Both the position numbers and the translations under genes were made by a program. Below are positions 1 through 11,700 of a stretch of 64,000 nt of DNA, in pieces. This DNA comes from Chaetoceros tenuissimus (taxonomy: Eukaryota; Bacillariophyta; Thalassiosirophyceae; Chaetocerotales; Chaetocerotaceae), in the NCBI GenBank assembly GCA_021927905.1, contig BLLK01000046.1, positions 1,337,889 to 1,401,888 of the forward strand, written 5' to 3'. Numbering within the stretch: position 1 is the first letter of the stretch; every line of letters begins with the position of its first letter. The notes beneath the pieces were generated by a model. It had not been told where the DNA came from. It made no database searches and saw nothing but the letters and a program-made list of their open reading frames with translations.

Positions 1-594
1 CGATGGTAATGCTGAAGGATAGATCGATCCACTAGGCACTGATGACGGTACCATCGACGGTTCAGAGCTCAATGATGGAAGATTGCTCGGAATCAAGCTC
101 GGAAGTCCAGTAGTTGAAGGCTGATCCGATGGTAATGCTGAAGGATAGATCGATCCACTAGGCAAAGATGAAGGTACCATCGACGGTTCAGAGCTCAATG
201 ATGGAAGACTGCTCGGAATCAAGCTCGGATGTCCAGTAGTTGAAGGCTGATCCGATGGTAATGCTGAAGGATAGATCGATCCACTAGGCACTGATGAAGG
301 TACCATCGACGGTTCAGAGCTCAATGATGGAAGGCTGCTCGGAATCAAGCTCGGAAGTCCAGTAGTTGAAGGCTGATCCGATGGTAATGCTGAAGGATAG
401 ATCGATCCACTAGGCACTGATGAAGGTACCATCGACGGTTCAGAGCTCAATGATGGAAGACTGCTCGGAATCAAGCTCGGAAGTCCAGTAGTTGAAGGCT
501 GATCCGATGGTAATGCTGAAGGATAGATCGATCCACTAGGCACTGATGAAGGTACCATCGACGGTTCAGAGCTCAATGATGGAAGGCTGCTTGG
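1..594 (-). repeat. Tandem array of 126-bp units coding 42-residue PS repeats
   Basis: Copies begin at 1, 127, 253, 379 and 505 and differ by only a few bases. The period is a multiple of three, so the minus-strand frame is kept. Each unit encodes a PSLSSEPSMVPSSVPSGSIY-type block. The array continues past the left edge. Near identity between copies suggests recent unequal exchange or homogenisation. Confidence 0.9.
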
Positions 595-3500
595 TAACAA
601 GCTTGGGCTGTTTGAAACAAAGGAACTTGCACAGAATCCGTTTCCGTTGCCATTACCATTACCGTTACCGTTATTATTTCCAATCCAAGTACAATGATCA
701 GCTCCTTGGCAATCTTTGAATTTTGTTATGTGTGAACAAGAAATACTTGGTTCACTGGAAGGAATTTGAGAAGGATTAATAGATGGTTTCACTGTAATAA
801 CGTCTTCTGCTATTACCTTTGTTGGCGTATTTGAAGGAACGTGGGAAGGTAATGAAGAGGGTATTGCAGAAGGTTGGTTACTTCTATCGGACGGATTCTC
901 ACTTGGAAGAGACGATGGAAAGAAAGAAGGCTTGTCACTGCTCATCGACGGAAGTTCTGAAGGTAGAGACGAAGGTCCAAATGACGGAGCTTCACTGCTA
1001 TCTGATGGATTCTCACTTGGAAGTGATGACGGACTCAATGACGGAGCTTCACTGCTATCCGATGGATTCTCACTTGGAAGAGACGATGGAAAGAAAGAAG
1101 GCTTGTCACTGCTCATCGACGGAAGTTCTGAAGGTAGAGACGAAGGTCCAAATGACGGAGCTTCACTGCTATCTGATGGATTCTCACTTGGAAGTGATGA
1201 CGGACTCAATGACGGAGCTTCACTGCTATCCGATGGATTCTCACTTGGAAGAGACGATGGAAAGAAAGAAGGCTTGTCACTGCTCATCGACGGAAGTTCC
1301 GAAGGTCCGAATGACGGTGCTTCACTGCTATCGGACGGATTCTCACTTGGAAGAGACGATGGAAAGAAAGAAGGCTTGTCACTGCTCATCGACGGAAGTT
1401 CCGAAGGTCCAAATGACGGAGCTTCACTGCTATCGGACGGATTCTCACTTGGAAGTGATGACGGACTGAAAGAAGGCTTGTCACTGCTCATCGACGGAAG
1501 TTCTGAAGGTAGAGACGAAGGTCCAAATGACGGAGCTTCACTGCTATCTGATGGATTCTCACTTGGAAGTGATGACGGACTCAATGACAGAGCTTCACTG
1601 CTATCCGATGGATTCTCACTCGGAAGAGACGATGGAAAGAAAGAAGGCTTGTCACTGCTCATCGACGGAAGTTCTGAAGGTAGAGACGAAGATCCATATG
1701 ACGGAGCTTCACTGCTATCTGATGGATTCTCACTTGGAAGTGATGACGGACTCAATGACGGAGCTTCACTGCTATCCGATGGATTCTCACTTGGAAGAGA
1801 CGATGGAAAGAAAGAAGGCTTGTCACTGCTCATCGACGGAAGTTCCGAAGGTCCGAATGACGGTGCTTCACTGCTATCGGACGGATTCTCACTTGGAAGA
1901 GACGATGGAAAGAAAGAAGGCTTGTCACTGCTCATCGACGGAAGTTCCGAAGGTCCAAATGACGGTGCTTCACTGCTATCGGACGGATTCTCACTTGGAA
2001 GTGATGACGGACTGAAAGAAGGCTTGTCACTGCTCATCGACGGAAGTTCTGAAGGTAGAGACGAAGGTCCAAATGACGGAGCTTCACTGCTATCTGATGG
2101 ATTCTCACTTGGAAGTGATGACGGACTCAATGACGGAGCTTCACTGCTATCGGACGGATTCTCACTTGGAAGAGACGATGGAAAGAAAGAAGGCTTGTCA
2201 CTGCTCATCGACGGAAGTTCCGAAGGTCCAAATGACGGTGCTTCACTGCTATCTGATGGATTCTCACTTGGAAGTGATGACGGACTCAATGACGGAGCTT
2301 CACTGCTATCCGATGGATTCTCACTCGGAAGAGACGATGGAAAGAAAGAAGGCTTGTCACTGCTCATCGACGGAAGTTCTGAAGGTAGAGACGAAGGTCC
2401 AAATGACGGAGCTTCACTGCTATCTGATGGATTCTCACTTGGAAGTGATGACGGACTCAATGACGGAGCTTCACTGCTATCCGATGGATTCTCACTTGGA
2501 AGATAAGAAGGTCCAAATGACGGTGCTTCACTGCTATCGGACGGATTCTCACTTGGTACAGAAGACGGACTCAAAGAAGGCTTGTCACTGCTCATTGACG
2601 GTGAGTCTGAAGGAATTTGACTTGGAATCAAGCTTGGATTGTTCGAGAATGTTGATAGTTGACAACTTCCTTTTCCATTTCCATTATTATTACCATTACT
2701 TATCCATGTACAATGTGGTGTTGGACACGTTTGTTTGGTATAGTAACTTGTACAAGTTTGACTTGGGATTTCAGATGGTTGGTCTGAAGGCTGCAAAGTG
2801 GTAGATGGATACAATGAAGGTAGAAGTGAAGGTGCAGCAGATGATGATGGCATAGAACTCGGAAGCATAGTTGGTTCATTTGTGTCGGATGGTACAATAC
2901 TAGGTGTATTTGATGGTCGATTTGAAATGCTTGGTGATGAACTAGGCAAAATGGATGGGCTTTCGGAAGAAGAGTCTAGTTCTGCATTAATTTCTGATGG
3001 TTCATTACTAGGGATACTTGAGGGTTGACTCGAAGGCAATGCTGCATCAACACAACTCGAATTAACTCCGTTCCCAATTCCATTCCCAGGTCCAACCCAA
3101 GTACATCGTGGTTCAGGGCAGGTTTGCTTGCTTGTGAAGTTATCACAGGATGCAGTCAGTTCAATACAATTTGCATCGTTTCCGTTGTTTGCCCATGCGC
3201 AATATTCTTCTGGACATGTATTTTGTTTATCAAAACTGTCACAAGACTCTTGGTTATTTCCGTTCAATCCCCTCATTTTATGAACATCATTACTGCTAGA
3301 AGAAGTGGACATATGGATATCATCGGATACTCCACTACCTTCATGATCTTCAATTGGATCTTTCGAAAGTCGTGTCTTTGATACACTGTATTCATTTTCT
3401 GCGATCTTATCTCCTTCCTCTGAATGTAGAATAGCAGACGTTTCCAAAACATTTCCTTTTGTCGATGAATCTGATGCATCGTTCACCTCAAGACCAGGGA

Positions 3501-4606
3501 AAGATTTCTCATACTGCTTCTCCTCAAATAGAAGAACATGCTGCTGATTTCCGCCTTCGCTATTTAAAAGACTTTGATAGACACTGCTTTGTGCAACCTA
3601 ATTGACAAATAGAAGACTGCTATTAGTATGTTGTCTCGGGATGAAGGAATGAAAGAAAAAAGGAAAAGTGTTGGTTTGTGTTCAGTGTTCATCATCCAAT
3701 ACCAAATACAGCAAACTGTTCGCAAATATTTTTACCGTGTCGGGTAGGGATTAAAACAAAGGTATATGTAGATTCAATGAGTCCCCCTTTTCTAAAGGGG
3801 ACCACTGGAGAACTTCAGACAAAATGAACAGACAGACAGACGGCCTCGACATATGTACTCACCTCCTGCTCAAGCTTCCTTCCGATGTTAGTGGCTTCCC
3901 GTTTTCTATGAAAGTGCTCGTGCTGCTCACAATGTCACACGAAAGTGTATTTGCGTGGTGAGAAGATGAAATTGAAATTTTTATAGGAAGATCACCATGA
4001 CAATAGCAGAAGCTCAACACAAGCACACCACTACCATCATGATCGGTCAAAGTAGAAGTAAATTATTATACATCTATAACTTACCTCTTTCTTCTTGCTG
4101 TCCTGACTAGATTTCATAATACTCTTATTCGTAATCCTCTTGTTCATCATGATGAAATCATCTTTAGTTGAATTTTGGAATCTATCCTCGACTTCATTGA
4201 AATCGTATTTCATTTCCCCCGATTGATGAGCCTGCTGCATCTCAGTAGAGTGATTTACGTTCATTTCTTCGTTTCTATCAAGGCTTTCATCAGAAGCAAT
4301 AACAATATCATTGGGTCTCTTGGATCTATTCTCTCCTCGAAAAAGATTTCTGAACCCTACTATAGTAGATCTTCCTCCTCCTTTTATACCATTTCCTCTT
4401 AAAGCCGTGAGGTAGAACTTTTTGATTACTGGTAAATCATCTCCAAAATGATATGTTGTATCATCAATGTTCAAATTGCTTTTGCTTCCAGCCGCGTGCT
4501 GCTCCTTAGGAGATGATTCCATTCTACTTGCGATGCATACGAAGGCATATGCTGCAATTGCTGTCACAAAAAGCACTTTGAATACTTGTAGAGATTTACA
4601 ACGCAT
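1..4606 (-). CDS. PS-rich repeat surface/secreted protein with Cys modules (3-prime partial)
   Basis: The gene runs leftwards off the window. I read three exons: 4606-4085, 3922-3863 and 3597-1 (continuing). Introns 4084-3923 and 3862-3598 have GTAAGT/CAG and GTGAGT/TAG ends, and all junctions are in phase 0. The protein starts MRCKSLQVFKVLFVTAIAAY, a basic N-terminus plus one hydrophobic helix (signal anchor or signal peptide), followed by a hydrophilic stretch. The last exon holds Cys modules of the form CxxF(x)KQxCPxxxCxW then a Gly/Asn run and C. Three lie at about 3250-2640 and a fourth at about 750-615. Between them are long arrays of LPSENPSDSSEAPS-type repeats. PSxxPS proteins are typical of diatoms and usually extracellular or cell-surface. 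That role is inference; no enzyme domain is seen. The plus strand is also open here only because the repeat is low-complexity. The middle 20-codon exon is the least certain part. Confidence 0.75.
886..2590 (-). repeat. Higher-order tandem array (171-bp full unit) coding PSENPSDSSEAPS repeats
   Basis: The full unit is about 171 bp (57 codons): two SENPSDSSEAPS blocks plus one ELPSMSSDKPSFFPS block. It is interspersed with shortened variants lacking one block. All units stay in the minus-strand frame. The mixed full and deleted units show repeated unequal exchange within the coding sequence. Confidence 0.88.
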
Positions 4607-5992
4607 GATGTCTATGAAATTTAAAAGCTGGTTGTGAGTTGTGAAAAGAGTATGGCATATAAAATAGAGGAGGACAAATAAGTAATATGATCACCGCAGC
4701 ACGTCTTTACTGTACTTCAACTATGAAAGCGTCTTTATCTCTAAGGAAGATATCATTGTTATCAAAAGTGATATAACTTGAATACATACCTTCCCGAAAA
4801 ATCTATGTTGTATTTCCTCTTTCGCAATAAATAGGGATGATGAATCGAGAGAGGCTTGCAAGCTTCCCTGAGCTTCCCGAGGCTAGCAAAGAGGAAAAAG
4901 AACATACGAAAGCGACTATTTTTGAAGCTTTGGAGCAAAAATAAGTAAAAAATAAGATGAAATTTGTCATAAAGAATCGTGCGACTAAATTCAAATATTT
5001 TGAAACACGCGGACTACGTACGTCAGCACGTACTGCTTGTGATGACGGACAAACTTCTTCTTCACAAGAATGAATGGGAATGTATGATGAATGCCTTTAT
5101 ATATATTCATATAGGTATCAACCACCATCCACACTACTCTATAATTCTCACTGACGAAGGTTTGTGATTTTATCAACTCCATAACTGCTAAATACGTCAA
5201 CAAAAATACCAGATGGTAGGCCCTGGAGTTACTTCTGCTGCTATTTGAAAAAGTGATATTTCTAGTTCAACATAGACCACGCACGCAAGCTTCCCTTGGG
5301 ACTTTCTTGACAGATGAACTTTTCTTTGAATAGACAGGCAACATAAGTGGCGACAGATGTACCTTACGGTAATGGAACTGCGTATTTTCTACGACAAGTT
5401 GAGCCAGAGTCCCTAGTCCCTAGAACAAAAATGGGAATGGTGGAATGGTCAGAAAGACGAATGGGACTCATTAGCCTCTCTGCATTTGGCCATTGTAAAC
5501 AAAAGCTGATATGATTCAAATGCATTGATTTCCTTTTTCTTGTATTGGTGATATATATATATAAATATATATGTGTACTACCGGAAGAGAAAGGTGAAAA
5601 ATGAGGACTTTATTGAAAAAACGAAACTTCAAGTTATCCCTATCCCTTCTTTTCCTAGAAAAGATATTTCAAAGAATCTTTTCAGAAAGTAGGAATTCCT
5701 TGTAAAAGACACACAAAAGTAATACTGCACGGTTCTTTATGATGTCGTACTTTTTTGTTATTATGTACATTAGAATTGCATAGATGGCGGAAGCTGGAAG
5801 CAATAATTCTAGAAATACCATGTGCAAGAACTTCACTAATTGAATCTATTTTGTTCTTATATCTTTTAGATTCACTACTTCCGCGAATCCATTTTCAAGT
5901 ACTTCGAACTACGTAGTATTTTTGAAGAGGATGTCCAGGTTGGATACTTGCTAGAGAGGATTAATGAATATGGACGTGATAATTCTTATTCG
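4607..5992. other. Intergenic, no gene seen
   Basis: About 1.4 kb between the start of the PS-repeat gene and the 3-prime end of the GPI-like gene. Only short, unrelated open frames occur. A (TA)n-like tract lies at about 5548-5573. The part next to 4606 should hold the promoter of the PS-repeat gene. No recognisable RNA gene or mobile element was found. Confidence 0.6.
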
Positions 5993-8368
5993 CTACTTGT
6001 TTTGATGACTGGTCGATGCGTAATGCGATAGTAAAGTTTTCACGGCAAGATTAACTTTCGCCCCATCTCCGACATCATCATCGTCATCATCGTCTTCTCC
6101 AATATTTCCAACGAGATCAATTCTTTGAAACATTGACTCTAATTTCTCTCTCATTGTATCTTCTTGCTTCAAACGTAATATGCTTCCATGACTAGAAGTA
6201 AAAGCAAATGGATTATCAATGTCGAAAAGTCTAGCAGATATAACCGCTCTGTGTTCTGCAAGGGCTATAAGCTGCCCACATGCAAATGCATCACACCTAC
6301 TACAAAGCAGTAACGTAGAAGGGTGGTTCCCACTTGCCGATCCTTCGTGATCAGAAGCCAATGGAAATGTACCATTAGCATCAAAACTATTGGATGGACC
6401 TAGATAAGTTGGTGCAGTATAACCTGAAACTACAGTTTGTCCATCTCGTATTCTTGCATTCATGTTTCCAGTTGCCATTACATCTGCATGAGCGAAGAAA
6501 GAGCACATCAAGTGATCTTGAAGAGAAAATCCATCGCTTGATCGAAATAAAGATTGCACTAAGTCATCACCACTAGCTTGAACTTGGGAGTCCATAGCAA
6601 TAATCAATTCCGAAGGTTTTGTACGCCCTCCCTGAAAAGAGATCCTATCATATTTACCGCATAAACCACCATCGATAACAGTACCAGACGGAGATATTTT
6701 ATTGTATGCATTCCTAGTTTTGCCAGCTGGAATACGAGAACATATTTGACCTTCAATCATTGCTACAAAGTTTGGATACGAGCCAAAAGATTCCATGAAT
6801 GGAGAGACTATTCTTCCTCCTTGTGCCTTTAGTGGGTTTGCTGTCGGTAGGAAATGATCATTCCATAAATCTACCAAAGCCAACAATACCGGTAGATTAT
6901 GCCGTGGATTTGTTTCGACAAAATGAGAATCAAGATCATGTGCACCATCCAATATATCTTCGACCAAGTTCCATCCAAAAGCAACTGCAAGTGGCAATAG
7001 TCCAGCCACTGTGAGACTACTAAAAGCTTCACTTTTTGCACAATCATGAACTAAAAAGGAACTTTCTGGCTTGGTTATAGTTTGAACTCGAAAAAAGATT
7101 TCCGATTGTGTAACAAATAAAACATGTCTACCAACCACATTCTCTTCTCGTTTAGACGACTTTGTCCCTTGTACTATCCATTGTTTGGCCACATTTGTCA
7201 AATGCAGCAAATCAGCTTCATCTCCATTTGGAATGATGGAAATCACCAAAGTTTGATCAGGATTCCAATCTCCCATTGCACCATGAATGGCAACGGGATC
7301 AACACGAGACAAGAAGCGAATGGAACGTTTCTGATGACTATTTTGTTTCAAATTCATATTCATACCCAATTTTCGATCACTGAGATTATACTTGAGAGCA
7401 GCAATCCCTTCCGTGTCAAATTTCAAAGCATCATACACAAATTGTACAGCAGCAACAGCTGTCCCTCTTCCAATGACGAGAATATTTTGTAAAATATGCC
7501 CATTGATCCCACGAAGATTTCCATTACGTATTGAATTTGTGAATAATGCTATACGATCGTGTTCTGCATGTATAGCTTGTAATACATTTGTACCATGCGC
7601 ATTGTACATGTGTAAATTACAATGTTTAGGAGCCCTCAAAGCCATATGCATCGAAGGTACAGTATTCATGGGCAATTTTGAATTATTCATAGTATTGGAA
7701 GGATGATAAATTGTCGAAGTAATGGTCTGGTCATCAAAATCATCATTATTTGCAAATCTCGTCTTTTTCATGTTGGAAGCTACAGACCTCGATGGACTTG
7801 TAGGTATGGGATGCTGCATCATGCTATTCGCTTGAAACTCATCTTGTTGATCAAATGAAAAGTGCGGCCTATTGGCACTATTTGCATTGGCATGTATAGG
7901 CCTATGTCGATCATTTTGACCCCATGCAATAGTTTGAATAAACCCCTTCACGTCCACAGTCATGGAAAGCCGTAGTAAATGATTCAAAGTTTCGAGAGTC
8001 ATTCGTTGTCTTGAAAAGTCTGCAATTAAAAGTCGACTTCGATTATTCTTGACGTAAACTTGATCTGTTGATTTTGTAGATGTACTGAGTTCTTGTTCTT
8101 TCTGAGCCCTTGTGAGTCTTCGTTTCGATGCAGATTCACTAATGTTTACAACTGTCACTAGAGAAGAGACTCGATCGTTGTCTGTGCATAATTCTTGGAG
8201 ACGAAGAGGAGATATTTCATCTCGAGCATGTCGTGTGAGGATTGACCAAGCCTGAGTAGGCGTCGTCGACGTGATTGAGAAGCCAGACATGAAAGCTATT
8301 GAATTTGTGCTGTCTTGCTTATTGGTTATGATGAGAAGAAGAAGCTGATTTATATTACATAATATCAT
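5993..8368 (-). CDS. Highly diverged glucose-6-phosphate isomerase-like protein
   Basis: The 791-residue frame follows the GPI fold order. An N-terminal QAWSILTRHA / LRLQEL block is followed by TVDVKGFIQTIAWGQ, EGIAALKYNLSDRKLG, DPVAIHGAMGDWNPDQTLV, LPLAVAFGWNLVEDILDGAH, LPVLLALVDLWNDHFL, PFMESFGSYP, and finally GNHPSTLLLCSRCDAF with LIALAEHRAVISARLFDI. GPI interconverts glucose-6-P and fructose-6-P. Here the usual sugar-phosphate-binding SKTFTT block reads SIIPNGDEA and the GTNGQH block is not recognisable, although the Glu of MES and a nearby QDH remain. It is longer than usual GPI, with an insert near residues 150-240 and an Asp-rich tail. Activity is therefore doubtful; it may be a pseudo-enzyme. 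Homology starts just after an internal Met at 8290. The extra 26 residues are hydrophobic and end in SIAF, possibly a weak plastid signal. Confidence 0.75.
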   Translation of the reverse strand: MILCNINQLLLLIITNKQDSTNSIAFMSGFSITSTTPTQAWSILTRHARDEISPLRLQELCTDNDRVSSLVTVVNISESASKRRLTRAQKEQELSTSTKSTDQVYVKNNRSRLLIADFSRQRMTLETLNHLLRLSMTVDVKGFIQTIAWGQNDRHRPIHANANSANRPHFSFDQQDEFQANSMMQHPIPTSPSRSVASNMKKTRFANNDDFDDQTITSTIYHPSNTMNNSKLPMNTVPSMHMALRAPKHCNLHMYNAHGTNVLQAIHAEHDRIALFTNSIRNGNLRGINGHILQNILVIGRGTAVAAVQFVYDALKFDTEGIAALKYNLSDRKLGMNMNLKQNSHQKRSIRFLSRVDPVAIHGAMGDWNPDQTLVISIIPNGDEADLLHLTNVAKQWIVQGTKSSKREENVVGRHVLFVTQSEIFFRVQTITKPESSFLVHDCAKSEAFSSLTVAGLLPLAVAFGWNLVEDILDGAHDLDSHFVETNPRHNLPVLLALVDLWNDHFLPTANPLKAQGGRIVSPFMESFGSYPNFVAMIEGQICSRIPAGKTRNAYNKISPSGTVIDGGLCGKYDRISFQGGRTKPSELIIAMDSQVQASGDDLVQSLFRSSDGFSLQDHLMCSFFAHADVMATGNMNARIRDGQTVVSGYTAPTYLGPSNSFDANGTFPLASDHEGSASGNHPSTLLLCSRCDAFACGQLIALAEHRAVISARLFDIDNPFAFTSSHGSILRLKQEDTMREKLESMFQRIDLVGNIGEDDDDDDDVGDGAKVNLAVKTLLSHYASTSHQNK

Positions 8369-8701
8369 ACATCAATACTCTTTCACACTTGTGAAATTTT
8401 TCGTGTTGCGTTTTGAGTTTTGAGAGACATGCACAAGCTTGATGTCCTACCATACTACATTTTAGTAGGAGCCTATTGAAAGAAATCTAAGTTTCATATA
8501 TTTAGTCCCATATGAACGTTAGAAGACGTTATACTTGTAACGATGGAAAGTGGGACACAAACGATAATTTGGAAAGAACAAAACATCAAGCAATCAACTG
8601 ACACTTTTACTTCAATAGTAATGCATCAGACGGTGCATTCAAAGTAGACATATATTTATAAATTTAATATACGAAAAAGTTGCTATGCACAAAGAGAGGG
8701 G
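8369..8701. other. Divergent intergenic region
   Basis: 333 bases between two divergently transcribed genes, so presumably both promoters. A TATA-like stretch (TATTTATAAATTT) lies at about 8653-8665, some 40 bases before the myosin-like start. Nothing else was recognised. Confidence 0.5.
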
Positions 8702-11700
8702 ATGGGTATCAATTCACTCTCAAAGTATTCTACACATATCGATCATCAATTGTTGAGAGTGTTGACACTTCTTCGCCAAAACAATTCTGTCGACTACTCA
8801 GACACTTTTTCTCTGTGCTCCGATAGAACTTTTGCAATCATATTCATAGTTTGTGTAATCCTATTGGCTATATTGGTCATTCGAAGCAACCACACTACTA
8901 TCATTCAAGACATGTGTCATGTTTTGAAACAGGAGCAATGGTGGAGATGGAAAGGAGTGCAGTATCGAGGTGAAGTGATACCTGATTCTGATTCCAATTC
9001 AACACATGTCGTCATGAGAAGAGAAATATTTCAAAACATTTTACCGTATTCTAGAGTATGGGAACGATTTCATTGCTTTGCACCTAGTGAAGCATGGAAT
9101 CTTGAGGATATCAAAATTAAAGTTGAACTTGTTTTGGAAGCATTCATAGATGCACATCATGTAGAAAAGAATTCCTATGTATTTGGTCCATCCGTTGTAT
9201 TTTTTCGGAATAGAATTTTGAATCAATTGGAAGAAGCTCGGGTTAGACTGTTGTATAGTAACGCTACAAAGATTGAAAGTCAGTATAGAGCAATGAAACA
9301 AAGGAGGCGATTCTTAACAATCAAGAATTTGGCTACTAAACTTCAACATTTGCAAAGGGAAAAGAAATACAACAATGTATATTTTCCCATGTACAATACA
9401 TCAGTAGTTTTGCAATCGCTATACCGTATGAGAAAAGCAAGAAATCAGTATCGGGAACTTGTTCAAGCTATCATCAAGATACAATCTTTCATGAGAAAGT
9501 GGATGGTATTGTATCGATGCAAAAAGATGCAAGCTGCATCACTCAAAATACAATGTAGAGTGAGAATCATGATTTCCAAAAGGATTTTCAAGTCATGTAT
9601 GGCAAAGGAAAAGAAACGAATTCAATATAAATTGTCATCACTTCGACAGGACAATGTATCCCTACAGACTGAAGTTACTACACTCGAGAAAGAAATGGAA
9701 AGCTTGACCTCGGACTTGGAAGAAGAATGTAAACGTAGACGATCGGCGGAAAATGCAAACAGAGGGCTCAGTGCAAAACTTTTATGCCTAGAACATGATA
9801 TTAACAATCTTTCATCCATCGAAGAAGAGTATGCATGTTTACAAATTGATGTTACAATGCTCGAGAATGAAGTAGAAAGCTTGAAGTCTAAGCTAGAAGA
9901 AGAATACAAAAGTCGAGAATGCGCAGAAAGTAGAAGCATAGAGCTTGGTGAAAAGTTGTCTTTGCTAGAGCGCACTCTTGATAATCTTTCATCCATAGAA
10001 GAAGACTTTAAATTCACACTTGAGGAAAACAACAAGCTCAAGTGCCAACTTGTCGAGATGCAAGAATCTAATTCCGCACTAAGAAAAGACCATTATCTAC
10101 TGGTTCAGGAACATTGCAAGCTTCAAGGTGACTTAGAACAGCGACATGCAAAGATCAATGCATTACAGAATGATATTGCTAAGAAAGAAGATGCGTTATT
10201 GCAAATGGAACAATCCATGTCTTTATCACGCAAAGAAACTCAAGACAAAGATACTCATATCCAAGACCTCGAAGAACAGATTGCGCTACTACGAAAACAG
10301 AATGAACATATGAATTCTGATTTACTGGGTCTGATTTCCAGCTATCATAGTTTCAATAGTATGGAGAGCCGTGACGATTCCGAAGCAATGCCTCCAGTTC
10401 AAGGGTCGAGGTGCACAGACCCTCCAAATACCCCTAACAGACCAAAACAAGATAAAATTGAACAAGATGTACAAGAAAATAAGCAACATCAATTGTTACA
10501 ACCAGAAATTGACAGACTTGAGAAAGAAATTTCCTCGCTGCATTCTAAACTCAAAGAAAGAGATGATGATTTGAAGAAAGCAAAAGATGATAAAATCCTT
10601 TTCATACAATTGCAAACTGAACTTCAAACGACAAAGAAGGATGTATCTGAATCTGAGATGAAATTCAAAGAACAGTTGAAAGCTTGTGAAGACAAAATTG
10701 CTTTACAGAAGGAAAAGATTTCTTCCCTTCAAGGTGAAAAGTATAGCAGTATCGAGGCCATTCATTCTCTCGAACATAAACTCGCCTTGCTACAGCGCGA
10801 AATTCAAAATCGAGATGAAGCGACCGCATTTGAAAGTGACCGTGTTGCAAAACTCGTCAGCAAAAGCAAAGAAACAGAACGTGAGTTAGAGATAAAAGGA
10901 ATTCAGCTATTAGGCCGCCAGGAAAATGATCAAATCATTCAAGAGCAAAAGAAAACAATCACCGAGTTGAAAGAGTGCAACCTCTCAATGGGAAGAAACA
11001 ATCAGTTACTACAAGAGACTCTAACAGTGAACGACCGAATTATTCAAGAGCAAGAGAAATCAATATTAGAGCTGAAAGAAAGCCAACTATCTCTAGGCAA
11101 TCAAATAAAATTGATGAGAGAATCTACAATTTCCACAGACAAGGATGCCCAACATAAGGAACAATACATATCAGATTTGAACGTCGAAATATCTTCTCTT
11201 AACGAAGCATTTGCTTATACAAAAGATCAAATGACTGGTTTGGAAGAACAGATGAACCTAGACAAGGAAGTTATTCAAAAGCTTCGGGATGAAGTACAAG
11301 CATCTCATGAAAATGAGCATAGACTGAGTCAGTTGATTGCGACTATAGAAGATGAAAGGGACAAACTGCAACTACATATAGCAACCCTTGAAGGAAAACT
11401 CCAAAGTAACGCTGATGCTCTATCGGAACTATCAGACGAAAGATCTTCTCTATCAATGATGTATGTGGAAGATAGCCAGAACTTAAGGGAGAAAATATCC
11501 AATCTAGAAGATCAATTGAAGGTATCAAGAAGTCAAGGTTTAAAGACTATAGGAAGGCTACATGAATTAGAACGAGAGAAAGAGTTGAATGAGGGTGAAA
11601 TAAAATTACTCGAAATGGAAAAAGATTCACTACAAGAACGTGTAGATTTTCTTCTATTGGAGCTTGAAGCCGGGAAAGAGAATACAGAGGAAATAAATGC

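Noticed and set aside
1-2590. CRISPR-like regular repeats
   Set aside because: Units are contiguous, coding, without unique spacers, in a eukaryotic gene.
819-2804. Long plus-strand open frames over the repeat array (including a 524-codon one)
   Set aside because: They are the antisense of an in-frame PS-repeat coding region that has a signal anchor, spliced upstream exons and Cys modules. The plus frames have no targeting or domain features.
3598-4084. One single 487-base intron in the PS-repeat gene
   Set aside because: Frame would also be kept, but two shorter introns with good donor and acceptor sites and an open 20-codon exon fit the gene style better. Not excluded.
4799-5203. Short open frames on both strands in the 4.6-6.0 kb spacer
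   Set aside because: About 60-70 codons, overlapping on opposite strands, with no domain, targeting or homology signs.
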